Assembly (NCBI GenBank): GCA_008360955.1
Contig: LUCM01001905.1
Span: 38,444 to 102,443, forward strand
DNA from: Fasciolopsis buskii
Lineage: Eukaryota > Platyhelminthes > Trematoda > Plagiorchiida > Fasciolidae
Direction: 5' to 3'
Length of the DNA stretch: 64,000 bases
The notes below the pieces were generated by a model. It did not search any database. It was not told the DNA's origin and saw nothing but the letters and a program-made list of their open reading frames with translations. A program made the position numbers and the translations under genes. How positions within the stretch are numbered: position 1 is the stretch's first letter; each line of letters starts with the position of its first letter. Below, piece by piece: positions 1-11,633 of this stretch.

Positions 1-682
1 AATCGAATGGCTAATATTAGTTTTCGATGATCAGCACTCACTGACAGATTCTTCTGCAGCCTAATTCAGTCTCTGAGCATTCATCGGCTTTCTCATGCGG
101 GGTTTTCTTTTAGACTATTGATTGACGTAATCGGTATCATTTTTCCGGGGAAGTGTTGATTTTTCAGCAAGGTAATGGATAGGCCGAATCAAAATCCGTT
201 ACCCTTACGCAGCTAGCCTTTGACCCGTAACATTGCTTTCAGGTTGGCGAAGGATGTATGGAACAAACGACATTATCTCGTAGTTGGTAAGAGGTCTCCG
301 TTGTTCTGGTGCCCAGTACTTGCATTGGAAATACGTCTAATCCTGTGTACACGGTTTTCCTGCTTTCTCTAAGGCTGTTTCATCATTTCGACTAATATGC
401 GATATAGTTTCTGCATTAATGCTTTTGTTCTTTTAATCCTCGTTTAGTAGAAACTGATTTGGTGCAAAACGATGAGGCTTGAGTTAAAAAAGCATTTGAG
501 GCAAAGTAAACTATTGTCAGTTCATTTTGGAGTTTGTGCCTTTGTTGAACAAAAGTTGTCAGTTTTGATGGGATAAATAATTACTTTTGTATTTTCAGCT
601 GTTTGAAATGGTATGAGAAGTCATTTTATGTAGAATGGGAAATCCACTCACTCACTATGTATTCAAAAGTCGAGGCTGCTAG
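1..682. other. anonymous intergenic sequence
   Basis: No gene, RNA or repeat is recognisable here. Open frames are short and have no domain-like content. Confidence 0.5.
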
Positions 683-744
683 CCGTAATCGAACGGGCGA
701 TTTCACACTTACTGGGCAGATGCATTGCCATTGAGTCGTCACGG
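683..744 (-). repeat. tRNA-like SINE head (degenerate)
   Basis: On the minus strand the sequence has an A-box-like start (reverse complement of 726-744) followed about 40 bp later by a B-box-like CCGTTCGATTACGG (683-696). This spacing is typical of tRNA-derived SINEs. The stems do not pair well enough for a working tRNA. A second, opposite-strand tRNA-like sequence lies 140 bp downstream. Confidence 0.35.
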
Positions 745-883
745 AAAAAAACGTGTTTTGGATTGTGTTCAGCTGTGCCAGTCGTCCCAATTGGAAATTG
801 ATCGACGAGGCTAATCCAGGGAACAAAATCAGGTTAGTTCCTGTTCAACACTGAAACAGTGGTTTGAGGAACACTGGATGTAA

Positions 884-953
884 TTTCTGCCAGCTCAGTG
901 GTAGAGCATCTTTCTGACAAGCGGCAGGCCGCCCGTTCAATCCCGGCTTGTGG
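884..953 (+). repeat. tRNA-like SINE head or tRNA pseudogene
   Basis: The A-box-like AGCTCAGTGGTAGAGC (892-907) forms a good D-arm. A B-box-like CGTTCAATCCC follows at 934-944, in a T-arm with one mismatch. The anticodon stem does not pair (TCTTT against GCGGC), so this is a tRNA-derived repeat or pseudogene rather than a working tRNA. A GAC-like anticodon position suggests a valine-type ancestor, but that is weak. Confidence 0.4.
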
Positions 954-959
954 TGTTAG

Positions 960-3889
960 CTCTCGTATTTCAATTTTGAAATGTAACCCGTTGGCAGATA
1001 TTTATAAAGAGACTAGAATATTTTATTTTCAGTAGCAGTGCAGAAAATTCTCAAACGTTAACTTCGGTGCTACTGGAAAGATTTTATTTTGTGCTTCCGG
1101 ATGACATCTCGAAGGTTTCTGGAGAACATTCTTATCTGAAATAATAAGGCAAAGGTCTCTATGAACATGCCTGCATTGTAGCGTTAATCACGAATGGTCA
1201 TATTCAAGACTTGGAAAAGGTTTTCATTTACTTAAAAAGATATCTTAATAGTAGCTGCGTGATAGTATCTGTATTGCCAAAAATGGACAGTGCCAGTACT
1301 TAACACATTTCACGATTCTTTCGTACAACGAGAAGATTGTTTAGGCCAATCATAGACGTATAACTGTACTAACTTTCGGCTGCAGTTGAGTGTATAAATG
1401 AGCAGCGCCAAATTTACGGCTTGTTTTGACTCCGACCGATCCAAACTTATGGGGACTTTATGGTAATTTCTTTCAAATCAACAGTTTATAACTGATCATG
1501 TTCTGTTTGAATGCACCATGTAGGAAACGTTGATATTAAACACTAGATCTAAACTGACTGTTAAAATAATCCAACAGGACATGCTGAAAAAACATTCACG
1601 AATCAACTGTGAAATGAGGGCATTTTTCCAGACTGTTACGGAGTGTTCTATTAAAAAATGCAAATGAGAATCACGGTGAGCACTGAGCTATAGAGTGGTG
1701 AAAAACTAATTTCCTTAGCGCACCATCATAGGGCAGGATCGCTTTGGGAAAACCAAAAAAGGATCAGCCCCCCGGGTATCGGTTTTAAGAAATGTACCTA
1801 GATGTAGAACTAGCCAAATAAACTCCAAATGTTCGCGGACTATTCGAGCACGCAGGTAATCATATCATGTATCGATTCCGGCAGATAGGACTAGATTAGA
1901 GACCCAAAATATCGCAATGCACCGGAAAATGAGAGTATCGTTTCGCCTGTCGCTTCATTAATTCACACCATCTTCCAATCCGAAACAGACATTTTTATGT
2001 TGCCGTATGCTTTCTAGTCATCTACTGGCTGTAACCGTCCATTTGTAATCGACGGTTGTTCAGCCATCTTCGAGCTTCTGTGCATATTTTCGTGCTTTTC
2101 CCATCCATTTATTAATTATGAGTTGCCTTCCGAGTACGGGTGAGAGGACTGTATCCCGTGTTCCGAGTTACCAGCAGCAGGTTCACGGAATGTTGCATTG
2201 GCACTTTCAACGTGCGCCTTCCCTCTAGCTCGCGATCGCCAATCAAGATCACTGCTCACCAGGAATCAACGATGGCGAAATCCAGCGATAGTCTTTGATT
2301 TGAGGGTACTTCATCAACGATGTTTCGATTTGACTGATGATCATACCAATGATTCGCACATAAGTAGAAACGTCGTTTCCAGTTGACCAGGTGCTTTCCA
2401 CACTTTCAGTTGCCTTGTTTCCATATATACTGCTGATCCGAATCCGTGTTTTATCTATCACAAAGTCGAATGTTTGCAGCAAGGAGACATGAAATTCAAG
2501 AGCTTGAGTTGCTCATGAGTAAACATCTATTGCCTACGTGTTAACACCAATAAATCATATACTTCTCACTTGGAGTGCACGCCCTAATATTCATCTGTTT
2601 TTTGAAATTGATTAACAGAACAGGAGCCTGTGTATTGTTCACATTGTTAAGCTACATGTTTGAGAGTAGTGCACATACACGCGAATTTGTCATCAACTCA
2701 CTGCCTAGCGCTTGCGCATGCGATAAAGTGGACAAAATAGTACTGTTACATCGTCGTGCCCAGGATGCAGATTAAAGGTCAGAAGGGTAAGGATTGGAGG
2801 ACAGGCAACAACAAAGGCACTCAGACAGTGGCTGGTCGGTACAGCATCCTTTCAGCAACCGCAGAAGAGTTGGATCAATAGTCCGGGAACAGTGGGTATA
2901 TGCGACAAACTGGCGTATTATTTTTTAATTACATTTTGAACAGCAGTGCTGGTATTGCTAATCACTGAGACCTAGGTAATCTGGATACAATCCAGCCCGT
3001 GCAAATCCTATCCATAGTCTTAGCGTCCAGCAATATTAGAATTTGGTGCCCGAGAGAACTTAAACCGTGGAATGCAACATACTGAATCGTAGCACGCAGG
3101 ACTCAAAATCTTTCGTACAGGCGGACAAGTAGTTCGCATTCACATAATTTATTATAGATGCACACCGTTTCAGTAGGTTCCTCAAACTAAGTTGAATATA
3201 ACAGTGAAATGCCCACGAAGAATCTAAAGGATCAATGGATAATGTATGAAGGAATAAAAAATTGAGGTGATCAGTAGCTATCTAATGTGCAACCGATTTA
3301 TCGATTTATGCAACACTGATGACTGGAAGGCAAAGTCCGATTGAAGGGATCAGAGAAATCGTTGTCTCCCAAAGTAAGTAAAATTAAAACGAAATACTCA
3401 GAAAAAGAAAGATTAAGGAGGGTCAAAACAAGCCCGTAAAGATGTGTTGTCAAAAAACGGGCCATTTAAAGATGAAAATAAGTTCATCGCAGAAGTGGAG
3501 AAGCAGTTAGAAGTGTCATATCCTTCTGTGTGTGGAAATTTCCAAACAAAATTCTTCCGGATCCCTTCCGCCGTCGGTGCAAAGATCACCCCCAGTTGCC
3601 AGTCTGATGCTAGGACACGTTCTGTAATCCACTCCATATCGTCCTGCGTGAACATGCGTAGGAACTAGATTGTTCGTTACTTAGGCCCAACTCTTACTAA
3701 TCGCCAGCAACCTGTGGCTAAGACTCTCACAGCTTGAAATTTGTTTGTTTCTGTATCTTGCCCTGCATGTCGATAAGATGACGAATATATTCATTTCTGA
3801 CTGAAACGCTAACATGCGCAGACGCAAAAGTCCAAGAAAATATAAATATGAATATCACCGAAGTGGGATAATCAAACGAGAAATTGAAA
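960..3889. other. anonymous intergenic sequence
   Basis: Nearly 3 kb in which I see no gene, RNA or structured repeat. Short open frames on both strands overlap each other and show no protein-like conservation. Confidence 0.5.
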
Positions 3890-4085
3890 AAACCCCTAAT
3901 TCGCAATTAAACGGTCTGCTTGTCCTCGTTCTTGAAATCAAATCTTCATCAATGGTCAGTCACATCCTGCCTTGCAAACAACCATTCCCGGATTCGGTTC
4001 CCACTTGAAGACCAGCAACTGGTCTCACCAACTGATTTGACGGTGTTTCGACATCACATCTGATTCAGCCATCCCGAAAAGGTTC
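3890..4085 (+). repeat. dispersed repeat, left part, interrupted by PLE copy 1
   Basis: Matches the reverse complement of 11820-12062 with roughly 80-85% identity by eye. The shared core covers the stretch that would translate as SSSMVS. The repeat stops near 4085-4119, where PLE copy 1 begins, and homology to the other copy resumes at about 5727 and again from 6290. Confidence 0.65.
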
Positions 4086-4119
4086 GAAAAATTCCACAGA
4101 ACAAACTTAGAACAACACA

Positions 4120-4230
4120 ACGTGGCGAACAAGCTCGTTTTCAGTTATTCGTATTCGTGCCAATACATAACATTAAATATGGTCTGGAGATCGTTCAAGG
4201 GAAATTGTCGGTTTGCGGTCACATCAGTTC
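4120..4230. repeat. PLE copy 1 inverted terminal repeat, 3' side
   Basis: Begins ACGTGGCGAACAAGCTCG and is the near-perfect reverse complement of 5613-5723. It is followed inward by the 3' UTR of the element. Confidence 0.85.
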
Positions 4231-4268
4231 ACAACTCTAAGAATGCGCCTGTGTGTATGTGTAATTGA

Positions 4269-5438
4269 TCAATTTGTCACACGATCAGGTTGTAGACCAC
4301 TTGTCGGATAATGACAGGTGGGCCAGGGAAGTTTAAGAGTCTGGACAAATTGTTTCTGAGCGCATAGAGGGGGGTTACACAAACGGATAGATACGGCTTC
4401 GGCTGTGTTCAAGATGCGACACTTGACAGTTCTTGATTGTCCGCTCCTAACTTTGTAGATGGTGCGAAAAGCACTTGTCACGTTCACTGAGTGGTTTGAC
4501 TGGACAAGGTGTGAACACACCGCGCTAGTGATTGCCTTGATTGTTCCTGTGCTCAACCAAGCCGAGAGGTGTTCACGAACGCGATCGGACAAGCGCCTGG
4601 TCGTGCGGCCAATATACCTGGTCCCACAGGAGCAGGTGAATGAATACACACAGAATGAGGCTGCAGAATCTGGCAGTCTGTCCTTTAGTTGGAAACACAT
4701 GGTCGGTTTGGATGTGAATACAGTTTTTAACTGTGCAGCAAAGAATGTTCCACTGATTGAACTTGACAGTCTCCGTTGGATAATTTCCGCTTCCGTGTCA
4801 CCTTTTAAAGGCAAACGAACGTATACGGGTTTCTTTACTGGTCCTATTACTTTTCGTCTTACTTCGTGTTTTTCCATAGTTTTATTTATGAATCTTTCGG
4901 GGTATCCATTTTGTACGAATACGCTCCGCAGGAAACGAAGTTCATTTTCAATTGTGTCGTCCATACATATTCTTCTTGCTCTATCAACTAAACAGCATAT
5001 TAGGTTCCTCTTCGCTTGTAACGGCACAAAGCTGTGGAAATGTATGTACTGTCCGTTCCATGTTGCCTTTCTATAGACTGATAGTTGTGCAGATACGTCC
5101 TGCCGTCGCCTTATGTACACATCTAAGTATGCTAAACTACGGTCTGCTTCTTTTTCTAGTGTAAAATGTACGTTTGGATGGACACTGTTAAACGTGTGTA
5201 ACATGTGGTTTACGTCTGCATGTTGCTCTACAACACATAGTATATCATCAACATAACGTTTGTAAACGGTACAGTGCCTGATTGGTGAGCGCAGTTCATT
5301 ATTCTCCAGTTTGAACATAAAGATATCAGCAAACAATGGTCCCAGAGGAGGCCCATTGCCACTCCGGTATATTTCACCATTGAATTGAAATTGAACATTT
5401 TTGGTGCACACAAAGAGTAGCTGTTTCAGTTCATCCAA
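4269..5438 (-). pseudogene. PLE RT (C-terminal half) plus GIY-YIG endonuclease
   Basis: The 389-residue frame holds the RT palm with the catalytic YVDD box (residues ~62-65), preceded by PLGPLFADIF, then a linker and a C-terminal GIY-YIG nuclease. The nuclease shows CSCG, the YIGRTTRRL motif and the downstream REH residues near positions 270-290, all typical of PLE endonucleases. This protein primes and copies element RNA at a nicked target. The RT fingers are absent, so the copy cannot be autonomous. Compared with copies 2 and 3 it lacks 11 nt just after the codons for IYR, between two CGG triplets. Together with the 1-nt deletion shared by all copies, this restores the frame at the cost of four codons of the conserved RT motif. 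Residues downstream are identical to copy 2. Confidence 0.8.
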
Positions 5439-5446
5439 TGGGATCC

Positions 5447-5612
5447 CTATGGAGATGTTGTTATCTTGAATGTACTCGCAAATGTAACTAATAGTTTCGT
5501 AAACAGAGAAACTACATTCAGTGATAACATCTGCTTCCCTTCAAGACGTAGGCTCTTAATAGTTTCTGTGAGATGAAATATATCTCGCACACTATGTCGA
5601 GAAATGACTGCA
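5447..5612 (-). pseudogene. PLE RT middle segment, out of frame
   Basis: Encodes AVISRHSVRDIFHL and LNVVSLFT, the region between RT motifs that should continue into the main frame. The same small deletion after LFT seen in copies 2 and 3 shifts the frame, so this piece is disconnected from 4269-5438. At its upstream edge it abuts the 5' inverted repeat without the rest of the RT. Confidence 0.7.
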
Positions 5613-5723
5613 GAACTGATGTGAATGCAAACGGACAATTTCCCTTGAACCATCTCCAGACTATATTTGATGTTATGTATTGGCACGAATACGAATAACT
5701 GAAAACGAGTTTGTTCGCCACGT
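5613..5723. repeat. PLE copy 1 inverted terminal repeat, 5' side
   Basis: Reverse complement of 4120-4230, ending in GCGAACAA / CGTT. Immediately outside it, at 5727, the host repeat resumes (ATTCCAATAAGGTTTTGTG), matching the uninterrupted copy near 11820. Confidence 0.85.
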
Positions 5724-6289
5724 TGTCATTCCAATAAGGTTTTGTGGTCACACTATTTACCAAACAAGTGGTGTAAGGGGAGGCTACGTGCAAATGCCAA
5801 AATTACAAGGTCACCTTGCTTCGGTGAGGTGAGTCATGCAGAGAAGCACGACTATGCCCAGACGAACAATACTTACTGTCAAATTCCTTTGACATCCTTT
5901 GAACAACACACGGGTTTGGAACTGCACCGACAGCAAGCCCGGGGACAAGCACGAAGTCGGCCGGACGCACTGTGCAGCGGGCTGATTGAAAGTGGTCTGA
6001 TTCTGTGTCGCGCTCAGACGGGGACGGAGGCAGCATTTGGTGAGGATGACAGAATAGACAATGAGCCCGTTAGACGGAGGGCAATCAGCTAAGTTGCTCT
6101 GTCGCACGCGGACTTACATAGACCACTTGGTTATGACAAACAAACGAATTTATCATGTTAAGCGGCCAGAGTTCGCTCGAGCATCCTCACCTGATTGGGG
6201 TGGCTAAGATTAGATTCGAGTTGAGGAGATCGACTGAGTGCGTTCGAATTGGCGGGCGTGACAAACCAGATATAAAAACCGATGGACTA
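5724..6289. other. sequence between PLE copy 1 and the next shared repeat segment
   Basis: The first ~40 bp continue the interrupted host repeat. The rest (about 5765-6289) is missing from the inverted copy at 11.8 kb, so it is either an insertion here or a deletion there. No coding content is recognised. Confidence 0.45.
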
Positions 6290-6446
6290 ACACATGAACA
6301 CGAAAATGGACAGCATGATGTGAATTAATTTGGCTGTACTACTTTTCTGAATTGTGATTAGTGCTAAAATCACGTGACAAGGACGCGTTTCATGGGCGTG
6401 TAAACACGTGGATCGATTGCGCCCCATGTCGAAATTCATACGGGCA
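6290..6446 (+). repeat. dispersed repeat, right part (inverted match at 11634-11788)
   Basis: The reverse complement of 11634-11788 matches almost base for base, including the stretch with CACGTGACAAGGACGCG. Together with 3890-4085 it represents the same ordered repeat that is found in opposite orientation at 11.6-12.1 kb. Confidence 0.8.
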
Positions 6447-6449
6447 CAT

Positions 6450-9312
6450 CGATCTTATTGATTCGTCCATTTTAGGTGTATCGCTAATTCTTACAAAGAA
6501 AAGGCAGCCACATTCTCTTTTAGTTTCAGAAAGCTGGATGCCCAAGATTATCGGTTCCCAACCGAAAACAGCTAACTTGAACTGAGGAAACAATTTCTGT
6601 ATTATGCAAACAAATAAAGCAGTTCATTGAGGCTGAGAGAATCAACGATAAAGTCGTTTTTCTTTGCACCCGATGTTTTTTAATCTTAAACCGAGCAAAG
6701 AACTTTATTCGTTTTTTGTTCCAAAGGTAAAGATACTGTTCAGTATACATGCATTCAGTGTCCAACATTCATGATAAAACGTCATTCTAAATCGTACACT
6801 TTGGAGATTTGTTAGGTATCCAAGTCACTTATGACTTGCGAAACTTTTCCGAGTGAACTCACAAATAACCAGCTTACTTTGATGAAAAATAACTTCTACT
6901 TCTAAATATAACACCTAGTGAGTAGAAAACGGAATTATGCATAACGGACCTCGAAGATATACGATTATTTTTCGCAAAAATGAGGCATTCGGAGCTTACA
7001 GGAATCCCTAAACCTAAGGACAAGTAATAACAAAAGAATGACAGTAGGTCATAATAAATTACGGACGACGTGATAAGGAAACCAGACATCCATCAACACT
7101 AGGGACGGTGTTCCTCGACTGGGTTTTTGTCATATTGCTTAGGAATTAGTGAGGTGTAAGCATTAATCCATGAAAAGCAACTGCGGTAGATGCGCTTAAA
7201 CAAACTGTCGGATATGAGGTCAGTAAATCACGATACGTTTTCTCGACAACATAAGTCGAGAGCATGTAATGAAAAGTACCCACGACCAGGAACACGACTG
7301 GTACAAACCACTTGCAATCATACTGAAACAACTCCAGCAGGCATACGTTCCAAAAACGCTTTGTACTATGGGTATCTAATGGCGTATTCGAATCTGCCAT
7401 ACCTTGGATATGGTGTTTGGTATATGCTGTTGAGTAGCCTGAAGTAGCGATTATGACCCTTGTATCAAAGTGAAGTTGTGAACCAACATTTCTTCATTTT
7501 TCTGTCATTCTCCTCATGTGGCTCTCTAGACTCACAGTGGCCAAGATTTTCATTCCCACTTTTGTCTTAATCTACTGGTTAAAGAAACTAATCCGATTTT
7601 TCCCAAGCAGCAGAAAGAGATCATTTCTCCTTAGCATTAAAAAGCCGAACATATCCTTTACCCTTACATTCATTTTGGTTACTAGATATGGAATCTGTCC
7701 ACTTCCGAATACTTTACATCAGGGTTAAGACTTAGTACTTCTTGATGGCAAGTTTGGCATTGATGCTGCACGGCAGCTCGATTCCTAATTAGTGGCACCG
7801 GACTTTCAAATGATTTTTGCTTAATTTTCCATAGTTAAAATGACTGCATCTCAAGGACAGAAGTCTGACTGGATTTTCTTCGTTGAAGTGATCGTCAAGG
7901 CATCACAATTTCCAATTCGTTTGCATCCACCTTTCGGGGTTATTCATGGGAAACATAATCCCAGTAATCGCCTAAGCGATGAGTGCTCATTTCAGTATTC
8001 TAATGTCTGAATGGCCTATAGAAAACACTTGTTCAGAGTGAAACCGTAAGGGTGGGGATTGGGAGGGGAAACCGCGCACTTCTTTCGAAAACTCGTTCAC
8101 ATGGTCCATCGAACTGATTGATGCTTAAAGCCGAACTGAACACACTGGTGTTTTTACCTTTAATACTACATTCCTGATGGTGGGATTTAAAGCTAATTTT
8201 GTCATGGTTGAAAGACCTAAATAAGGATCAACAAAGTTATAACAGATCGGCACAAAAGCCGTCAGTATACTTCAGTACAGTCCGATGACATTTATAGAGA
8301 GAATTCTCCAATGAAAGCTACCAAATGGACGGAAAAAATGCACCAGAATAAATAAAACTAGAACTAATTACTACAAAACCACAAAATGTAACTCAGTATT
8401 TGCACGCATTTTGTGATTTCCAGTCCGGAGCCTTGGGGGTGGTAAACAAACGTTCGTGACACACGAGTTATAAATAGGTCACCTAATGTCTAAATTTCCA
8501 CCTTTTTCCAGACACACGGTAACTTAACCTACTGTGTGCTCACGAAGCATGAATTAGAAATTTCAGGTAACTTCGGGTAAAATTCTAATACGAGAATGCA
8601 AAAAGGGATTAAGTATTAGTTTATTATTTACCGGTGCTGTCGCAGTTCAAAGTTGGAAGAAGACCAGTACAACTGGAAACCACTTTCATATTTTCTTACG
8701 GGCCATTTATGTGAACACTACTCAACCCGAAACATCACTAACTGAGTACTTTCGGAGCAGTGGCAGTTGCTGCGCCTATGCCTCTCCGTTCCGGTGTTGT
8801 CATGATTCCGATCGATTGGGTGACAAAGCTGGAATCGGCGAACCGCACATAGAATCACTGCTAAAACTTATCCTAATACTGAATAAAGAATTGCAAGCCT
8901 AGGAATTTAATAGACGCAATTAGAAGACTCAGTAAAAGTGAAACAATGTTGGTTAGTTGCATTTTATGAGGCAGGTGAAATCCGATCAACACAAATGGAA
9001 CATGCTTGGTTTGTTGGGTTGATCCAAGTAATGGTCGCAAGAATAAGCCAAAATACTCCTAGAACAGAATAAAAGGCATAATTTAAGAACTAATGTACCA
9101 GATAACACGGAGGATCAGCAGGGTCGGAAAGGAAAAAGGAAAACCACGCACCTCACTTTTGAACGTGCTTCCATGGGGCTGATGGTCAAGATACCGAGAT
9201 GTGACAAGACGAAGAGAGGGTAAGCGAGAACAGGGGATGTCAGTTAATAGTTTCGGTTTGATAATCGGGGTTCAACGATGCGACATGATTTTGATTGTGT
9301 CTATTATATCAT
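6450..9312. other. anonymous intergenic sequence
   Basis: I see no gene or named repeat in this stretch. Short frames on either strand are AT-rich and show no motif. Confidence 0.45.
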
Positions 9313-9412
9313 TTTATGAAATAATTCACCATGTGATATCATCGCTCAAATCACCATAAAGAAACCATGGAAGCACTGTACAGCTGTTTCATCCTTGTTA
9401 GGAATCATGAAA
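9313..9412. repeat. left inverted arm of a SINE/MITE-like unit
   Basis: The ~95-bp arm is the reverse complement of 10117-10215 and of 9725-9819, with about 80-85% identity by eye. It faces a tRNA-like core, so the unit resembles a tRNA-derived element flanked by inverted repeats. Confidence 0.65.
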
Positions 9413-9625
9413 ACACTCAATCTCCTACTACTAAAATATATCAAGAAATCAAGCTCTGTAGGTCATATACAAACCCTTCGTCGTACTTAGGCTACCTGCA
9501 CAGAAGTCATCTATCAGTAGCGCTCGATCGCCAACAGCTAGCCGACAGTAACCGTGCAAATCACTGACCGATTGGTGCAACGTGCTCATGTGGTGAAGTT
9601 CAACAAACCGTTCACAGCCTGCCCC

Positions 9626-9690
9626 GTAGCGTAATGACCAAGGCGTTCGACTCACAATCCTTCCTCCCGGGTTCGCGTCCCAGTTCGGGC
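9626..9690 (+). repeat. tRNA-Val-like core, unit 1
   Basis: An A-box-like GTAGCGTAATGACCAAGG and a B-box-like GGGTTCGCGTCCC (9669-9681) flank a CTCACAA loop, which would give a CAC anticodon. The acceptor and D-arm do not fold properly, so this is a tRNA-derived repeat. Confidence 0.45.
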
Positions 9691-9714
9691 GCGGTCCACA
9701 TGCACTGCTCATCA

Positions 9715-9724
9715 NNNNNNNNNN
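9715..9724. other. assembly gap of 10 N
   Basis: Ten N replace only one or two bases when the flanks are compared with the second unit at about 10117. The size is therefore a placeholder. Confidence 0.95.
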
Positions 9725-10029
9725 TCCTAACAACCATCAAACACCTGTACACTGCTTCCATGGTTTCTTCATGCTAACTTGAGCGATCTAATCACATGGT
9801 CAATTATTTCATCAAAACATTCAATCTCCTACTACTAAAATGTATCAAGTAATCAAGCTCTGTAGGTCATATACAAACCCTTCGTCGTACTTAGGCTACC
9901 TGCACAGAAGTCATCTATCAGTAGCGCTCGATCGCCAACAGCTAGCCGACAGTAACCGTGCAAATCACTGACCGATTGGTGCAACGTGCTCATGTGGTGA
10001 AGTTCAACAAACCGTTCACAGCCTGCCCC

Positions 10030-10094
10030 GTAGCGTAATGACCAAGGCGTTCGACTCACAATCCTTCCTCCCGGGTTCGCGTCCCAGTTCGGGC
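10030..10094 (+). repeat. tRNA-Val-like core, unit 2
   Basis: Duplicate of the tRNA-like core at 9626-9690, with the same B-box-like sequence at 10073-10085. Confidence 0.45.
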
Positions 10095-10116
10095 GCGGTC
10101 CACATGCACTGCTCAT

Positions 10117-10240
10117 CATTCCTAACAACCATCAAACACCTGTACACTGCTTCCATGGTTTCTTCATGCTAACTTGAGCGATCTAATCACATGGTCAATT
10201 ATTTCATCAAAACATTCAATCTCCTACTACTAAAATGTAT
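10117..10240. repeat. right inverted arm of the SINE/MITE-like unit
   Basis: Repeats 9724-9845 directly and is inverted relative to 9313-9412. Homology ends in ACTAAAATGTATCA at about 10242. Confidence 0.65.
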
Positions 10241-10244
10241 CATT

Positions 10245-11633
10245 TTACTTCAGACCAATCAGTACAATGCACAGATCATCAGCTTTCTAGGCTTTGCATA
10301 TTTGGTCAGCGGACATGCTGACGTTGGTAACACCACATTTTGTGGACTAACTCAGGTGTGGATAAAGAATTGGGCTGCCCCAAACTCTCACCTGTCACTT
10401 GGTTCAAGGTTCGACAAATATGAACCCACAAGGTCTTTCTGACAGATATGTACGGATAATATGGCACTCCATGCAGAGGTAGTCGAGGTTATATATCGAG
10501 TTACTTCTAAGGTACAATCACAAAGAACCAAAACATACGGAATAAGTAAGAAAAGTGATGAGGATATTCTTGGTCTCAGGGTTGAAGATTGATAAAGAAG
10601 TACCTGTTCAGTGTTGGAGATTGCAAATGCACTTACATTGTCAGTGCACTGAGTGCTCGAGTTGTTGTTCAGCTAGAAAGATCGCAGTGTTTGAGAATAG
10701 GCAGTTCTTAATGCAATCCTATCACTATTTATCAAGACGAATTTGTGCTTCAGTACGGCAAACGAAAGCAAAGCTTTTGTGTTGGTTTCACCAAAGAAAT
10801 ACTAGATTGCTCAGCGACTAAAATGGTTAATTCAGTCGGTGTATTTTAAACGTTGCAGTACGCTCCGGGTCATCACATGGCAACAAGATGACAGTGTTCC
10901 CGGGCGAGCCAATATAGACCGAACCTCAAAAGTCAGACGAAAACAAATGTTGGCCTACTAAGACCAACTTGCTTCTATATTTGAGCTGTACCCAGATTGC
11001 ATCGCACTTCGAAATTATATTTCCAGTCTCGTTGGCTAGGTTACTGTGGGTATTTAAAATGAGTTCATAAGGAAGTTAAGTTTAATTGAACACTTATGAC
11101 ACAAGACTGGGAAAGTATAGGTTTGATTTCAGATATAGGCATTAAACTGGTTTAACCCCATTTAACACGCTGAACCTCACGAGTAGCCTCAAGAGTGATG
11201 GATCATAATTCCCACTTCTTTGAGCATCGGTTGATGAATACAAATTAGGCTTTTATAACTATGTACAATAGTCTGACTGGGCAGTTCTGACTGACCCAAG
11301 TGTGGTCCTGGCCTGAAAAATCACCCTATTTGCACTTGAAATCTATTGACGGAAATGACTGATTTGACGTCGTTTTTGGTTTCCGTTTCAGTGTTCAGTT
11401 CATATAAAGTCAGACGCCAAAGTGATTCACTGATCGATTTCCGCAACGTCATTTGGTCACTCGAATCTCTTACCAACGAAGATAAAGAGGCATTGCGTAA
11501 ATCGTTCCATAGGTTTGTTTGAATTCGAAACAGTAGTGCGTTATTCTGAATACTGATCGGTGCAAAAGTCACCTCTGCCTAGACAAGAAGAGAATCAATG
11601 ACATTTAAAATAAACAAACCAACGAGGATGGTG
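10245..11633. other. anonymous intergenic sequence
   Basis: Nothing is identified. Short frames only. Confidence 0.45.

Larger units (their letters stand above)
4120..5723 (-). mobile_element. Penelope-like element, copy 1 (5'-truncated, inverted termini)
   Basis: A minus-strand retroelement bounded by inverted repeats of about 110 bp (4120-4230 and 5613-5723). It carries the C-terminal part of an RT plus a GIY-YIG endonuclease. The 5' inverted repeat is joined directly to the middle of the RT coding region (near 5612), so the N-terminal RT third found in copies 2 and 3 is missing. From the common start at the AVISRH residues the coding sequence is nearly identical to copies 2 and 3. PLEs are known to carry pseudo-LTRs in direct or inverted orientation; the arrangement here fits that. 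Confidence 0.85.
9418..10215 (+). repeat. tandem duplication of ~395-bp unit, with an N gap
   Basis: The same unit starts at 9418, 9821 and (partly) 10216. The first two units are almost identical except at the gap. Given the gap, the duplication may be an assembly artefact. Confidence 0.8.

Noticed and set aside
4459..5076. 205-codon frame opposite the PLE coding strand, also present at 20031-20648 and 62499-63116
   Set aside because: It is the antisense shadow of the RT/GIY-YIG region. Conservation between the three follows from the near-identity of the elements.
9626..9690. Functional tRNA-Val(CAC)
   Set aside because: The boxes are present but the acceptor and D stems do not pair, and the unit is duplicated inside a repeat.
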